Below, one piece after another: positions 33,695-45,145 of a stretch of DNA of 64,000 nt (position 1 is its first letter; every line of letters starts with the position of its first letter). The notes beneath the pieces are model-generated. The model was not told where the DNA came from. It was given only the letters and a program-made list of their open reading frames with translations, and did not search any database. The position numbers and the translations under genes were made by a program. This DNA is from Verticillium longisporum (Eukaryota > Ascomycota > Sordariomycetes > Glomerellales > Plectosphaerellaceae). Location: the NCBI GenBank assembly GCA_019188255.1, contig JAETXT010000003.1, positions 3,472,001-3,536,000 of the forward strand. The letters are read 5' to 3'.

Positions 33695-35761
33695 CTACGA
33701 CTCGCCGGCCTTGGATTCCTTGGCGGGCTCCTCGTCCACGTCCATCTTGTCGGCCGCCTCGTCCTCCTTGGGCGCTTCGTCTGTCTTTCCAGTCTCGGGT
33801 GCAGCCGTCTCGGGTTCAGTCTTGGATTCGGCCTCCTTGGCGGGCTCCTCGGTGGCAGGAGCAGGAGCTGTCTCGGGCGTGGCCTTGCGTGACGCCGGCT
33901 TGCTGGTCTGTCCTGTCTCGGTGGCCGCCTCGGGCTCGACATCCTCCTTCTTGATCGTGGTCGTCTCTGCAGCATCGGCCGTGTCGTCCATGCCGACATC
34001 ACCGTCTCCGTCCACTGCTGGCTGGTCCTCTTTTGGCTTCGCCTCCTTCTCGGCAGCTGCCTCCTTCTCCACAGGTTCGTCCTCCTCGGCGGGCTTTTCA
34101 ATGGTGACATCGGCATCCTCAATGGGTTCAGCATCAGCAGTTTCCTCGGCACTCGTTCCGTTGACAGGGGTTGGGGCGGTGCTGTTGGCCTCCTCTTCGC
34201 CCTTTGAAAAGTCGTTGAAGGCGCGCTTCTTCGCTTCACGAGGCCGCGTCATGCCGTTGGCGGCGTCCATGTCTTCGTCATCGCTCTCTTCAAATTCGGC
34301 GTCGTTCTGCACGCGCTTGTCCCAACGATCTTGAGTCATACGGGTATCAGCGTTCTCATCCTCGTCTAGGTCGTTGAGTTCAGCCTCCTCTTCTTCCGTC
34401 ATGCCGCCGAAGGGTTGACGGGGCACATCTTGCATCTGGACAGAGGGAGCGGGGGCTGTGTGTCGGAGGTTATCGATGAGGGCGGCCTTGACCTTCTCGA
34501 GATACTCTGTGCTATTGGAGTTCTCCATGTTGGAGGGCCGGACATCGAGATCGAAATCGGGGGCGTAGTACTGCATACGTCAGCAATGAAGTCCAGGTAA
34601 GGGAAGCATGTTCTACTCACTTCGTAATATTCATTGTACGGGAGCTGGCGCTCCATGTGTTGACCAACCAGCACACCAGTCTCAAAGGCCCACGTGCGGG
34701 CAACGTTGCGCATGGTGTAGCCACCGCCGCCGAGAACCAGGGTAGGAACGCGAAAGCTCTTGACGTACGAGACGGAGCTGGGATCGCCCTCCATGCTCAG
34801 ATTGAAGCAACCCAGACGATCGCCGGAGAGACTGTCGCCACCGCACTGAAGAACAACAGCCTCGGGCTGGTAGAACTTCATGACGTGCTCGATGACAGGC
34901 TCGAAGATCGACTTGTACGACTGATCGTTGATGCCGTCTCGCAGGGGAAGTTGACCGAGTAGTATTTGCCCGGGCCGATACCGATGTCGCGGAGCTCGCC
35001 GGTGCCGGGGAAGTACTCGCCGTACTTGTGGAAGGAGACCGTCATGACGCGGTCGGTGGTGTAAAGGCCTCCTCGACACCGTCACCGTGGTGAACGTCAA
35101 TGTCGATGTATAGAACGCGCTTCATGAAACGCAGGAGCTCGATGATGCCTAGCACAATGTCTGATTGCCATGTTAGCACGCTGCAAAGAGAGACGAGCTG
35201 GAGGCGCAGAGTTTACCATTGACGTAGCAGAAGCCGCTACCCTCGCTTTTCTTGGCGTGGTGCAGGCCACCGGCCCAGTTGATGGCGACGTCGCACTTTT
35301 GGCGGTTGAGGCGCGCAGCGCCCTCCATGCTGCCGCCAGCGCTGATGCCGCAGAATTCGAAGAGACCGTCGAACACGGGACAATCGTCGCCGACGTTGAA
35401 CTTGCTCTGCTCCTTTTGGTACTGATCCATATTGTCGGGCGTGACCTTTTGGAGAAAGTCGATATACTCGTCCGTGTGGAACTGCGTCATCTCGCCGCGG
35501 GTCGCCGGCTTCGCGCGCTGCACAGAGGCTGGTCAGCTAAAGTCTTGCGCCATAGATGCAGAGCCAACTTGCGTAGATCTCCATCTTCTTGAACAAGTTG
35601 TAATGCATGATCAAACTGTGAGCAAGCCTAATGCGATGGGGCTTCATGGGATGGCCGGCCGGGTAGGCGTAATTTCCAATGTCGGAATCGTAAAAGTAGG
35701 CGACCTTCTTGGTCGACGAGGCCGTCGACCCATTGAGGGCCACAGAGCCTAAGGGAGACAT
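33695..35761 (-). CDS. rpd3: Rpd3-type class I histone deacetylase (two apparent frameshifts)
   Basis: Four exons (35573-35761, 35217-35517, 34621-35160, 33695-34570) encode about 635 residues. The class I deacetylase core is clear: [42 protein letters not shown] (catalytic His pair), [29 protein letters not shown] and the Tyr in [15 protein letters not shown]. It removes acetyl groups from histones in Sin3-type corepressor complexes in the nucleus. The C-terminal 200 residues are acidic and Glu/Lys/Pro-rich. Exon 3 needs one T restored at about 35063 and one C (plus-strand G run 34944-34947). Such an essential gene is unlikely to be broken, so read error is suspected. Intron 1 uses a GC donor (GCAAGT). 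The loop normally GHANCV reads GDPSSV. Confidence 0.93.
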
Positions 35762-37004
35762 GTTGATGTTTGTGTCGTTGACGGGAACGGCGCCTCTGCT
35801 GAGAAAAGGTCAGCTTGGGGATGCGCCGTAGAACGAACCGAATTGACGGAAAGGAGGGACAACAACGGGGGAGACAAGGTTAAAGCGCGAACAAAGGTTT
35901 CGCAGACATGATCAACAGTGTCTAGGGACCTTTATGAATAAAGTTTTGGGTTTATGAACGTACTGTGAAGCTACCACGGACTTCTGCGCGACAGGGCCCT
36001 CGTTTGGGGGTATCAGGGCAGTATTGAAGGAAGCTCGCTGCGGGAGAGCATCGAGGTCTTCTGGGTTTGTTGGTCGCAGGTATTCGATGCGATGCGTAGC
36101 CGTCCGGTGGGCCAGATGAGGCTGGCCAATGGCCAGGGAAATGGAAGGCTCGGCCCAGGTGTGGCTCAGACTGGGGCTGGGACTGGCAATGGTACTAGTC
36201 GTGTCGGCTTGGTCATCATCGGCTTTGGCCTGTTGTTTGACCTTGTTCTGCCAGGGCTGTACGCCAACAAGGTATCGAACAGCGTCTGTATGGAGCCTAG
36301 CGCCAGAGTCAGGCGAAAGGCGATCAGTGTCGCTGGCGTTTCGGTGTGGCTTCATGGCTGTGGCAGCTCATGGAGCTCGAAGCTTGCAAGACTTGATTTA
36401 CATCGGAGATTGCGTGGCGATGTTCTTTTTCTGATATACAGCAGAAAAACTCTCATGCCGTTGATGTGCCCTATTTCAGTATGACATCTCGAGGCACGCT
36501 GGCTGTCGGATGCCTTCTACCGAAGGCAGGGTCTGGTGGGGGTCTTCACCGAGATGCTGGGTGGTGTAGGGCCTCTAGACAACGCTGAAGTGTTTTCCAA
36601 GAGTGACTTTCTGTCTCCAGTGCGGGATACCCTAGTCCCCAAAGATTTCACGGCAAGTCTTGAATTTGCTGTCAATTGACGAATTGATTCACTCCATCCT
36701 CATAACAATTCACAAGCTGGCCGTGATACTTGCCCCGCTAAGCTCCGCCGTGTGACGCCACACCTCCAGCCACACACACCTTAGCTCACCGCCCCGGTTT
36801 TCGCCAGGCTGCTCGAGCTGGCGTCAACATCGTCTTGCCTCAGCACCATCACCAGCGCCAGGGCCCCAAGAGCTTCCATCACCGTCCATCCCTCGCCCTC
36901 GTCGCCTTCACCACCACAAAGCCCGATTTTCCACGATACCCTTACGATACAACCACCCGTACACACTCCCACGACAACTAGTGTAACCTCGCCGTACATT
37001 CGCT
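35762..37004. other. Bidirectional promoter region of rpd3 and rpn11
   Basis: About 1.24 kb separates the divergent start codons. It contains only short open frames without recognisable domains. The 230 bp before 37005 is C-rich and probably the rpn11 promoter and leader. I saw no clear proteasome-gene control element. Confidence 0.5.
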
Positions 37005-38150
37005 ATGGATCGCTTCAGGAGTATGCTCCAGTCTGGTAGCATGGGAGGCCTGGGTTCCCAACCAGGAAGTGTAAGAGCTCGCCGCTGCCATGACAATGCA
37101 AGATCGTGGCTTTCGTCGCTACTCTTACTGACATATGCGCCCCCAGGATAACACACAGCTTATCGACAACTCCGAGACCGTCTACATCTCCTCCCTCGCC
37201 CTCCTTAAGATGCTCCGTCACGGTCGCGCCGGTGTCCCCATGGAAGTCATGGGCCTGATGCTGGGCGAGTTCGTCGACGATTTCACAGTGCGCGTTGTGG
37301 ACGTCTTCGCCATGCCGCAAAGCGGTACCGGTGTCTCCGTCGAGGCGGTCGACCCCGTATTCCAGATGAAGATGATGGACATGCTGCGACAAACGGGAAG
37401 GTAAGAACCACCGAATGCGCTTGTGCCCCGTTGAAGCCCCCGCTCACATCACTATGCAGGCCCGAATCCGTCGTTGGCTGGTACCACTCTCACCCCGGCT
37501 TTGGCTGCTGGCTCTCCTCCGTCGATATCAACACGCAGCAGTCGTTTGAGCAGCTCACCCCGCGCGCCGTCGCCGTCGTCGTCGATCCTATTCAGTCCGT
37601 CAAGGGCAAGGTCGTCATTGACGCCTTCCGCCTCATCAACCCTCAGTCTCTGATGCTCGGCCAAGAGCCGCGCCAGAGCACGAGCAACCTGGGACACCTC
37701 AACAAGCCCTCGATCCAAGCCCTCATCCACGGCCTCAACAGGCACTACTACTCGATCGGCATCAACTACCGCAAGACGGCTTTGGAGGAGAACATGCTCA
37801 TGAACCTGCACAAGCACGTCTGGACCGAGGCGCTGCAGATGGACGACTTCAGGGTGGAGGGCTGCAACAACAAGGACAGGCTGGAGCAGCTCGTCAGCTT
37901 GGCCGAGGGCTACCAGAAGCGCGTCAAGGAGGAGACCGAGCTGACTAAGGACCAGCTCAAGACTCGCTACGTCGGCAAGCTCGACCCGAAGAAGCACTTG
38001 GAGGATGTCGGCCAGCAGATCATCGAGGACAACATTGTCTCGGTCAACCGCCAGATGATCGACAAGGAGGCTACGTTGCCGAGACCTAGCGAGGCCGGCG
38101 CGAGCGGGCGGTCGGCAGAGGACCGTATGGATGTGGAGGAGGAGCTGTAG
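37005..38150 (+). CDS. rpn11: 26S proteasome lid deubiquitinase Rpn11
   Basis: Three exons (37005-37070, 37147-37400, 37460-38150) give 336 residues. The MPN+ domain carries the Zn-binding JAMM motif: Glu in [12 protein letters not shown] (about residue 55) and [14 protein letters not shown] (about 116-129). Flanking blocks such as [20 protein letters not shown] and [20 protein letters not shown] are the Rpn11/PSMD14 signature rather than CSN5. The enzyme removes ubiquitin chains from substrates as they enter the proteasome. The C-terminus is a helical region plus a short acidic tail, somewhat longer than in yeast. Introns near the N-terminus are phase-consistent. It is divergent from rpd3. 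Confidence 0.97.
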
Positions 38151-38675
38151 ACGGGGTCCGAGGGCTGATTCATGACATAGACATGCCTTCTCGACGAGAT
38201 ACCAGGACTCTGCCTACTGTATGATTAGGCGTTGGGGTGGGCTGGACAGCACGGGGTAGAAAACCATGGGATGGAGTCCCCGCCATGCATGTACAGGTAT
38301 CAAGGTAGCTTTCAGAAGACTGATAGGCTGCTTTTCCACAACGCGTCAAGGACTCAATGATGTGTGTTCAGGCAAAGGTTGAACAAAGAGAACGGCTAGT
38401 ATCCGTTGCAGAACACCCTGGTGTGGCCCGTTTACAGTCTTTGTTCCCTTCGAAGAGCCTCACTGGCACACGACATTGCCTGTTAGACAAGGTCTTGTTC
38501 ACAGAGTAAGTCTTCACAAGCGGCCTGTCTGGCGCGGTGCGATGATCGTAAATACGTCTCATTCGCAGGCAAGCCTTCTTCATGCTGTCTTTCCAAAGAA
38601 CATTCACCCCCCTTCTCAAAGCATCCTCAATCAATACTTGCAGAGTAAGGTAGTGACCAGCATCAGCCGCACGCT

Positions 38676-39938
38676 ATGAAAACCTCTTTCGTGAAGCGAC
38701 TGTCTTCCTGGTTCCTCCAGCTCTGCGATAGCAAGTCAACCTCTTCCCAGCAGACACGCGGCCGACCTGCTAACCTCGTTATCTCTAGCCCGATCCTGAT
38801 ATCCGCCTCTTCGGGCCCCTGGACTCCCCAAGGCATTCACCCACGGCCTGCCCCTATTTTTCCAGCTGGCGCCGGAAGTCTCAGGGTCACTGCACCACCT
38901 CGACCTTCACGAGCCACACCTCCTGTTCCTGTTCACACGGAAGCCTACCTCGATAAACCCCTCCCTCGCCTGCCCAGCACATGTGGTCGCTGCCTCATGC
39001 CGTTCTCAACGGAGGGAATGCGCTCTGCTGTCCTTGATGAGCTGCTCAATCGCCTCGGTCAGCTGTTGAGCCACGTCTCCTACAGCGTTCGAGGTCTCGC
39101 TGCTCTCTCCTTCTACGGCCTGACCACCCGCCTCCCCTCGCAGGTCAGTATTGCCTGCCCTCTGTACGCCCGTGACGTGATTAAATGCTGGGCTGCCGCC
39201 CAAGGCATGATCGTTCATTCTTCGTTGCCAGACGCCTTTGGCGTGCCTCTTTCAGATGGATCCGTCCGCAAAGTGAGGCTGCAATTCGTCGATGCCGGCG
39301 CATCACTCGACTGGATCGCCATGGGACCGGCAGGAACGCGCATCGCAAGCATGCCGGCGCTGCTAGACACCTTGGCAGAAAGGTACATGGACCCAAAGGT
39401 CCCTGCGAAAGCCGTGAGCACCCTTGGCAGGGACATTTTTTGGCTGTTGCAGAGGATGGCCGAAGACAGAACTCCGGAGCAGATGGTCACGGCGGAGAGG
39501 GTGCCAAACGTATTGAAGGCCGATTTTTGGAGTCTGTTCACCTTCACGCACTATGGCGCAGATCAGCTTCTATACGATGCTGGCTTCGGGAAGCTCATCG
39601 CTGAGCTTGATAGGCCTGTGAGTGAGGCTCACGATTCACTGCTCGATGAGAATCAATTTGGCATTGACGGCAACCCTGAATATTGGTATGGTGACATGGA
39701 CGCTGGGCCGGTCGGGTCGATGATCGGCTCTGCGAGAGGGCGCCCTGTTCCGCCTTTGCGTCGCAAAGACTCCCGATACTTTGAGAGGCTGTCGGGCACG
39801 CGGCCTGCAACTGTTGAGCTGGCGTTTGTCGAGTCGCCCAGCTTGTCAACTCGTGATCATCAGTCACCAATCAGTGCCGCTGAGCTAGACCAGATGGCAG
39901 AGCAGGGGATCATGTTCTGCCCGGTGGATAAGGAGTAA
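38676..39938 (+). CDS. Conserved-looking hypothetical protein, 420 residues
   Basis: An uninterrupted frame without introns. The first 100 residues are Ser/Pro-rich, including HTEAYLDKPLPRLPSTCGRC. From about residue 110 it becomes a globular alpha/beta pattern with SVRGLAALSFYGLTTRLP, SIACPLYARDVIKCWAAAQG and KVRLQFVDAG. This arrangement faintly resembles a minimal nucleotidyltransferase-like fold, but the catalytic GS and DxD are not visible, so no function is given. The tail is polar. It lies 525 bp downstream of rpn11 on the same strand, and the stretch between holds no clear gene. Confidence 0.6.
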   Translation: MKTSFVKRLSSWFLQLCDSKSTSSQQTRGRPANLVISSPILISASSGPWTPQGIHPRPAPIFPAGAGSLRVTAPPRPSRATPPVPVHTEAYLDKPLPRLPSTCGRCLMPFSTEGMRSAVLDELLNRLGQLLSHVSYSVRGLAALSFYGLTTRLPSQVSIACPLYARDVIKCWAAAQGMIVHSSLPDAFGVPLSDGSVRKVRLQFVDAGASLDWIAMGPAGTRIASMPALLDTLAERYMDPKVPAKAVSTLGRDIFWLLQRMAEDRTPEQMVTAERVPNVLKADFWSLFTFTHYGADQLLYDAGFGKLIAELDRPVSEAHDSLLDENQFGIDGNPEYWYGDMDAGPVGSMIGSARGRPVPPLRRKDSRYFERLSGTRPATVELAFVESPSLSTRDHQSPISAAELDQMAEQGIMFCPVDKE

Positions 39939-40544
39939 CTGGTGAGTCGATTTGAAGACCAACTTCTATGTTCTTTCTTCTGCCAATCTACCTACCATGA
40001 GGTACCTTACTGTAGCCGATCTAGGCCGTCTCCTTTGTCGTGCTGTACGGTCCTGAACAAACTCCATCCTGCGATGTTCGTTTGCGATGGCTGGCCCATC
40101 ACTTATCACTAATCGTCTTTGCTTGTAGATCTTACCTTCAATATTAAACTTGATCGCGCGGATAATCAATGTCGTGACAGCAACGAGCCATAACGTCACA
40201 TTGGACAATCGCTCATTTCCAAACTGCCGGTACCATCACCAAAGTCACCATGGCTCAGTCCCTCTTTAATCATAAACCTGCATGACCCTAAACCTTGTCA
40301 GTCCCAGGCCGTCACATCTCACGGGCTGCCTCGTCTACAATCACGGGGCATGCAATCCCTTATTGGTCGACATGCATCTCGCGAACCAACCGCGACCTCC
40401 TGTGTTGGTCGCTGGCCTTGGCGGTCCTAAGTTCGAGCACTCATGACCTGATATGCCGCGTGAACCAGAGCGGTTTATCAACCCAGCAGTCCCCAAAATG
40501 GGGCATCCGGCGTTCCTCAGTTCTTTCCAAAATAGCCTCCTGCC

Positions 40545-41897
40545 ATGCTCGCACAGGTGACACCACCCCCGGTCGTGGGTGCGAGGCAAGTCACTGCCGG
40601 GGAAACGAGGGCAATTACACGGAAGATCACAAGCCCACCGCGGACCATGACATCTCAAGATTGCGCCATTACTTCGAGAGGGTACTGTGAGAAATGGGCT
40701 GTTGCCCTCTACACAAGATGGACGGCACCGTCAGGTTGTCCGACGATTGTCAAGCCGTCGGTGGATCCGACACACTTTGAAGAATGCGGGCTTCCCAACC
40801 ACGTCCCGGTCTTCCTGAACGGAGGATACTATTCGCCCGGGATTTGCCCGGAAAGCTACTCCATCGGCTGCATGGCGGGTCCCATTGACGCGCAGGTCAA
40901 CGGCGAACCTGTTGACGAGAACGAGACTGTGGGATTCTGTGTTCCAACGTTAGTCACGTTCGCCTCTCGATAAACGTGATCAAAAACTGATAAACAGGCA
41001 CACATCTGCAGGAGTTATCGATGTGTCTCAAGTAACGGTGGCACATATCATGCAACTCGATCAAGGTCCACAGCGTTGGCGTACCAGATTCGCTGGCAAT
41101 CCAGCGACCTCATCAACCTTCCGGAGCATCCCATGGCGGGTTCCAACTTCGACCCCAACATCGAGACCATAACGACACCAGAGCTAGAGTCCTTGTCCAC
41201 GTCGGGGACTTCGTTCTCGTCCGGTCCCTCATCTCAGCCGTCACCATCGAACTCCCAGCCAACAAGTTCGCCCTTGCAATCCGCAGAGGGCGACGCCGTT
41301 CAAAGGCCTCCTGTCATTATAATCGTTCCCGTGGTCATTGGTACCATCATCCTTCTCGCACTCGTGGGTTTCTTCTGGTTTTGGAAGGTCCGCCGCAGAC
41401 GCCGAAGACGTGAACAGGAAGGCGAGCAAGCACGCGAGGCAACCGGCGGCCGCATTGAAGGAGGGGATTGGAATGGCCAAGTTTCTGGCCCTGGGCTCGC
41501 AGAGCTCCCGGCCATCTCAAAACCCGTGGAGAAGGATGATGATAGCTTCTTCGTCAGGCCGCCAGTTGAGATGGACGCTACACAAACCACGACGCCAAGT
41601 GACGCGCCACCAGTGCATTCGCCCGACCAGTCGAAAGTTGCTAGTGACTGCGCGCTCAATACAGTCTCTCCGTTGTCTGGGCTACGGCTGGGAATTGGGT
41701 ACGAGCTGGATGACGGAGATCGGGGTGTGTCAACTGGGACGCATTCTGTAACAAAACGAGAGAGTGGCGATGCCTGGGAGCGACAGGAGCTGATACGAAG
41801 ACAGTCTGAGTTGGAGGAGCGGAGAGCAAGGCTTAAAGAACTTGGAGCCATTGAGAAGGAGCAAGCAGCAATTCGACGGAGGTTGTCGGCGCTGTAA
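40545..41897 (+). CDS. Cys-containing single-pass membrane protein, unresolved 5' end
   Basis: Two exons (40545-40948 and 41012-41897) give 429 residues from the first ATG in frame. The N-terminal part has a cysteine-containing ectodomain (NGGYYSPGICPESYSIGC and ETVGFCVPTSYRCVSS). A Ser/Thr/Pro-rich stalk and one transmembrane segment (VIIIVPVVIGTIILLALVGF) follow, then a basic stop-transfer run (KVRRRRRRRE) and a cytoplasmic tail ending in a predicted coiled coil rich in Glu/Arg. This layout is common among fungal wall-sensor-like and mucin-like proteins. No signal peptide is visible from this ATG, so an upstream exon between 40260 and 40540 is likely. Function unknown. Confidence 0.62.
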
Positions 41898-42222
41898 GGG
41901 ACATCACAGGGCCTTTTGATAAGAAATCGAGTTGTAATACAGGGAGCGTCAGCACACCCTGACAGCTTAGCTGGGGATTTCAAATAGAGCAAGACGAAAG
42001 ACGTACGGACAAAGATGAAACGATGGAATCGAGACGAAGGATAATGTGGATCAGGAAATTTTGCATTTCAGGAGCCAATACTCGCAAGAATTTTGCCCAC
42101 TGCATTTAGTTTCCGCCGGCTTTCGTGACTGGAGATAAATCAGAACTACCATACAGTCCCCATACAGCCCGTCGGACACCTACACCATAAACAAATGACG
42201 TCCGCTGACATAGTGAATACAT

Positions 42223-43098
42223 CTAATCAGCGATCACGGCATCATCCTTCATGTCTGGCACCCACCCCTTCGGCCTCTCAGACCCACGTATCGCAATACC
42301 GTACCCCAGCTTCTCCACCTTGTGCACCGACTGCCTCATGGCCTCCATCTTGTTTCTGTACGTCCGATCGTGAATCTCGGGTAATATCTCGAACGCCGAG
42401 CTCAATTCGTGGAAGTCCATCAGGATATCTCGCTTGCCCTCGTCCTGGCCCGCCAGCCGTCCTTTCTGTGCCGTAGTCACGGTCGCGAACCGCATCATCT
42501 CGCCAAAGAGGTCGAAGATGCCGTAGAGATAGTCGTCCTCGGTCAGTTCAATAGCAGCCGGCACAGCAGCGCCAGCCTCCTCCATGGTGATGAGGGTTTG
42601 GTGTTGCAGGTAATGCGCGAAGGAGAGGGCCTCGACGAGCTCCTCGAGGCCGCGGAGGGTGGAGGCGTAGCGGTGGCGGTTGAGAGGTGTCAGGTGTGGC
42701 TCTAGGGGTGTAAGAAGGTCCTTGATCTCAGACATGCGCGTGTTGATCTCGTCCTGAGTACGTTTGGGCAGATCGCCTAGACTGTTTACCCTGTAAAGTG
42801 TGAGTACTGATGAAAAAGAGGGGTTGTAAGTAAGAGACGGCGTACCTCTGGCAAGCGAAAATTCTATCAAATGTCAGCTTGAGAACAGAGTATTCTTATC
42901 CAAGGGGGTTTACATTTTCTTGCTCAGGGCAGTAACATCCCGAGACGCCTTGACAATGCGCTCCTTGCGATCATGGTGCTCATCAAGCTCATTGCGAAAC
43001 TCCATGAACATGGGCGTGAAGCGTGACTCGGCGATCGCGGGGCCCGGCTTGCCACCGTCCTTGGGCCGCATGTTGCCGTCACGATCTCTCTTAGACAT
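42223..43098 (-). CDS. Translin-associated protein X (TRAX) homologue
   Basis: Three exons (42914-43098, 42846-42863, 42223-42790) give 256 residues; the middle exon is only 18 nt and encodes the IFACQ segment. The translin family is all-helical, and the blocks FMEFRNELDEHHDRKERIVKASRDVTALSKK, LEELVEALSFAHYLQ, LFGEMMRFATVTTAQ and FHELSSAFE are typical of TRAX. TRAX with translin forms the C3PO ribonuclease and binds nucleic acids. Conserved acidic residues in the FHELSSAFE-type helix are present, but catalytic competence was not tested. The partner translin is not in this window. The gene and PIG-M diverge, 366 bp apart. Confidence 0.88.
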
Positions 43099-43464
43099 GT
43101 CGACGATACTGAGGCGGCGAGAAAGCTTGATTTTGATGGTGTCTTGACGTCAAAGAGGACATTTCAAGTGAGGTCCCGTCAGTGAGCCTCTCCTGCTGTG
43201 GAGTTTGACGTTCAGTGTGGGGCAGTGATGACCAGCCTGCAGCTGCAAGGACGACGATATAATGCTGACTCATCAAGTGAACACGACGCGGTTGTCGAAT
43301 CTCGGTATCTCAGGACGTCTGATGAAGGATAGACAGACAAACTCCACGATCGACAAATCTCATTCGTGGTACATAATGCCATTAGCTCGGCAATTCGACT
43401 GAGAAATAGCCATTCAGGAGTAGTCCAAGTCGGAGCTGTCGCGCTGGCCCACCCGTCAATCACC

Positions 43465-44843
43465 ATGGCCTCTCTCTTCCGGCCCCTCCCCCTTTTTACA
43501 GCCGCCGCTCTCCTCCGCGCCGTGCTGCTCGTCTACGGTCTCTGGCAGGACGCCAACTCGCCCTTCAAGTACACAGACATTGATTATCTTGTCTTCACCG
43601 ACGCCGCCCGCTTCACTCAGCGCGGCGCCTCCTTACGACCGTGAGACCTACCGATACACGCCTCTTCTCGCATGGCTACTCCTCCCTACGGCCTGGAATG
43701 AAACCCTCGGTCCGGCTTGGTTCTCATTCGGAAAGGTGATCTTTGCTGCTGCGGACCTCTTGGCGGGATGGCTGATCGTGCGCGTTCTCCGCGGCACCCA
43801 TGGCATGGAGGAGGCGAGAGCGCTCAAGTTTGCCAGCATTTGGCTGTTGAACCCCATGGTTGCCACGATCAGCACGCGCGGGAGTTCTGAAGGTCTTTTG
43901 GGTGTTCTCGTGATGGCTCTTTTGTGGGCGGTGCTGGGGAGGAGAACTGCGCTGGCTGGCGTGTTGCTCGGCTTTGGCGTGCATTTCAAGATTTACCCCT
44001 TCATCTATGCACCGGCCATCATTTGGTGGATGGATGACGAGAGTCTGGGCCGAGCCAAGAAGCCTGTCTCTGGACAGTCTGTTTCTGATTTGGCCCGGCG
44101 TTTCTTCAGTCCTGAGCGGGTCAAATTGACCATCATCAGCTTGGCCACGTTCATGGGCTTGAACATTCTGATGTACTCCATGTAAGCTCTCGACGCTCTG
44201 ACGAGGATGAGCCGCAACTGACAGGTCGCAGATATGGCACTCCGTTTCTGGTGCACACGTTTTCCACCACGTCACGCGGATTGACCACCGTCACAACTTC
44301 AGCCCTTACAACATCCTACTCTACCTGACTTCAGCCTTTCCCTCCACCTCTTCTCTGCAGATCGAGTCCGTGGCTTTCCTGCCGCAAATTCTTCTGTCAA
44401 CCATTCTGATCCCTTTGGTTGTTGCGAAGAAGGATCTTGCGGCGTCCATGATGGCGCAGACGTTCGCCTTTGTGACCTTCAACAAGGTCTGCACTAGTCA
44501 GGTATGTCACGATCGCCACGATGCACCCCAGGGCCTTGCTAACCTGCAGCAGTACTTTTTGTGGTACATGGTCTTCCTGCCCATCTACCTCCCCAACTCT
44601 TCTTTCCTCAAGAACCCTGCGCTAGGCGTGTCGGCGCTGGCTCTCTGGGTTGTCACCCAAGGAGCGTGGCTTCAGCGGGGATTCCAGCTGGAATTCAACG
44701 GCATCAGCACGTTCTTCCCTGGACTATGGGCCTCTACCGTGGGATTCTTCCTCGTGAACTGCTGGATTTTGGGCATCATGATTAGTGACGGAGCTCAGGC
44801 GGTTCCTCTACTGCGGGCCAAGGCGGCCAAGTTGAAGACGTAG
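43465..44843 (+). CDS. gpi14: GPI mannosyltransferase 1 (PIG-M/Gpi14), frame broken at two places
   Basis: Three exons (43465-44181, 44232-44501, 44550-44843) correspond to about 427 residues after correction. The first luminal loop has the DxD-type motif in FKYTDIDYLVFTDAARF, then YRYTPLLAWLLLP, SFGKVIFAAADLLAGWL and GVHFKIYPFIYAPAII, all typical of PIG-M. Multiple hydrophobic helices follow. The enzyme adds the first alpha-1,4-mannose to the GPI core on the ER luminal side. Two breaks occur: near 43630 (GCCTCCTTACG, two bases short of the expected SPYDR coding) and at 44260-44263 (T4 where T5 restores FFHHVTRIDHRHNFSPYN). Because the gene is normally essential, sequencing error is likely. 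Confidence 0.9.
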
Positions 44844-45145
44844 AAAGCGAAATGTATAATGAATGAATCCTCGTATCAGGTCACAGTCATTCAACTCCTC
44901 CATTAAATTATAAGCATCGAGTCGCTCATCTGAATGCTGTGTTCGAGTGCCCCCCTGCACGACAGTGAGCTCCGCTAAACACGTGAACAGGCGTCAGTTT
45001 CCTGCTGGCGCCAAACACGACCGCTACCCTCCACTTCCCCACCAATTACACTGCCAACGTCACACGAAGCGCAACACGTCACTCACTGGTCCTGCCGCTG
45101 GGATCCCACTGCGCATCATTTTGCGGTGCACTTGGGCTGCCCATC

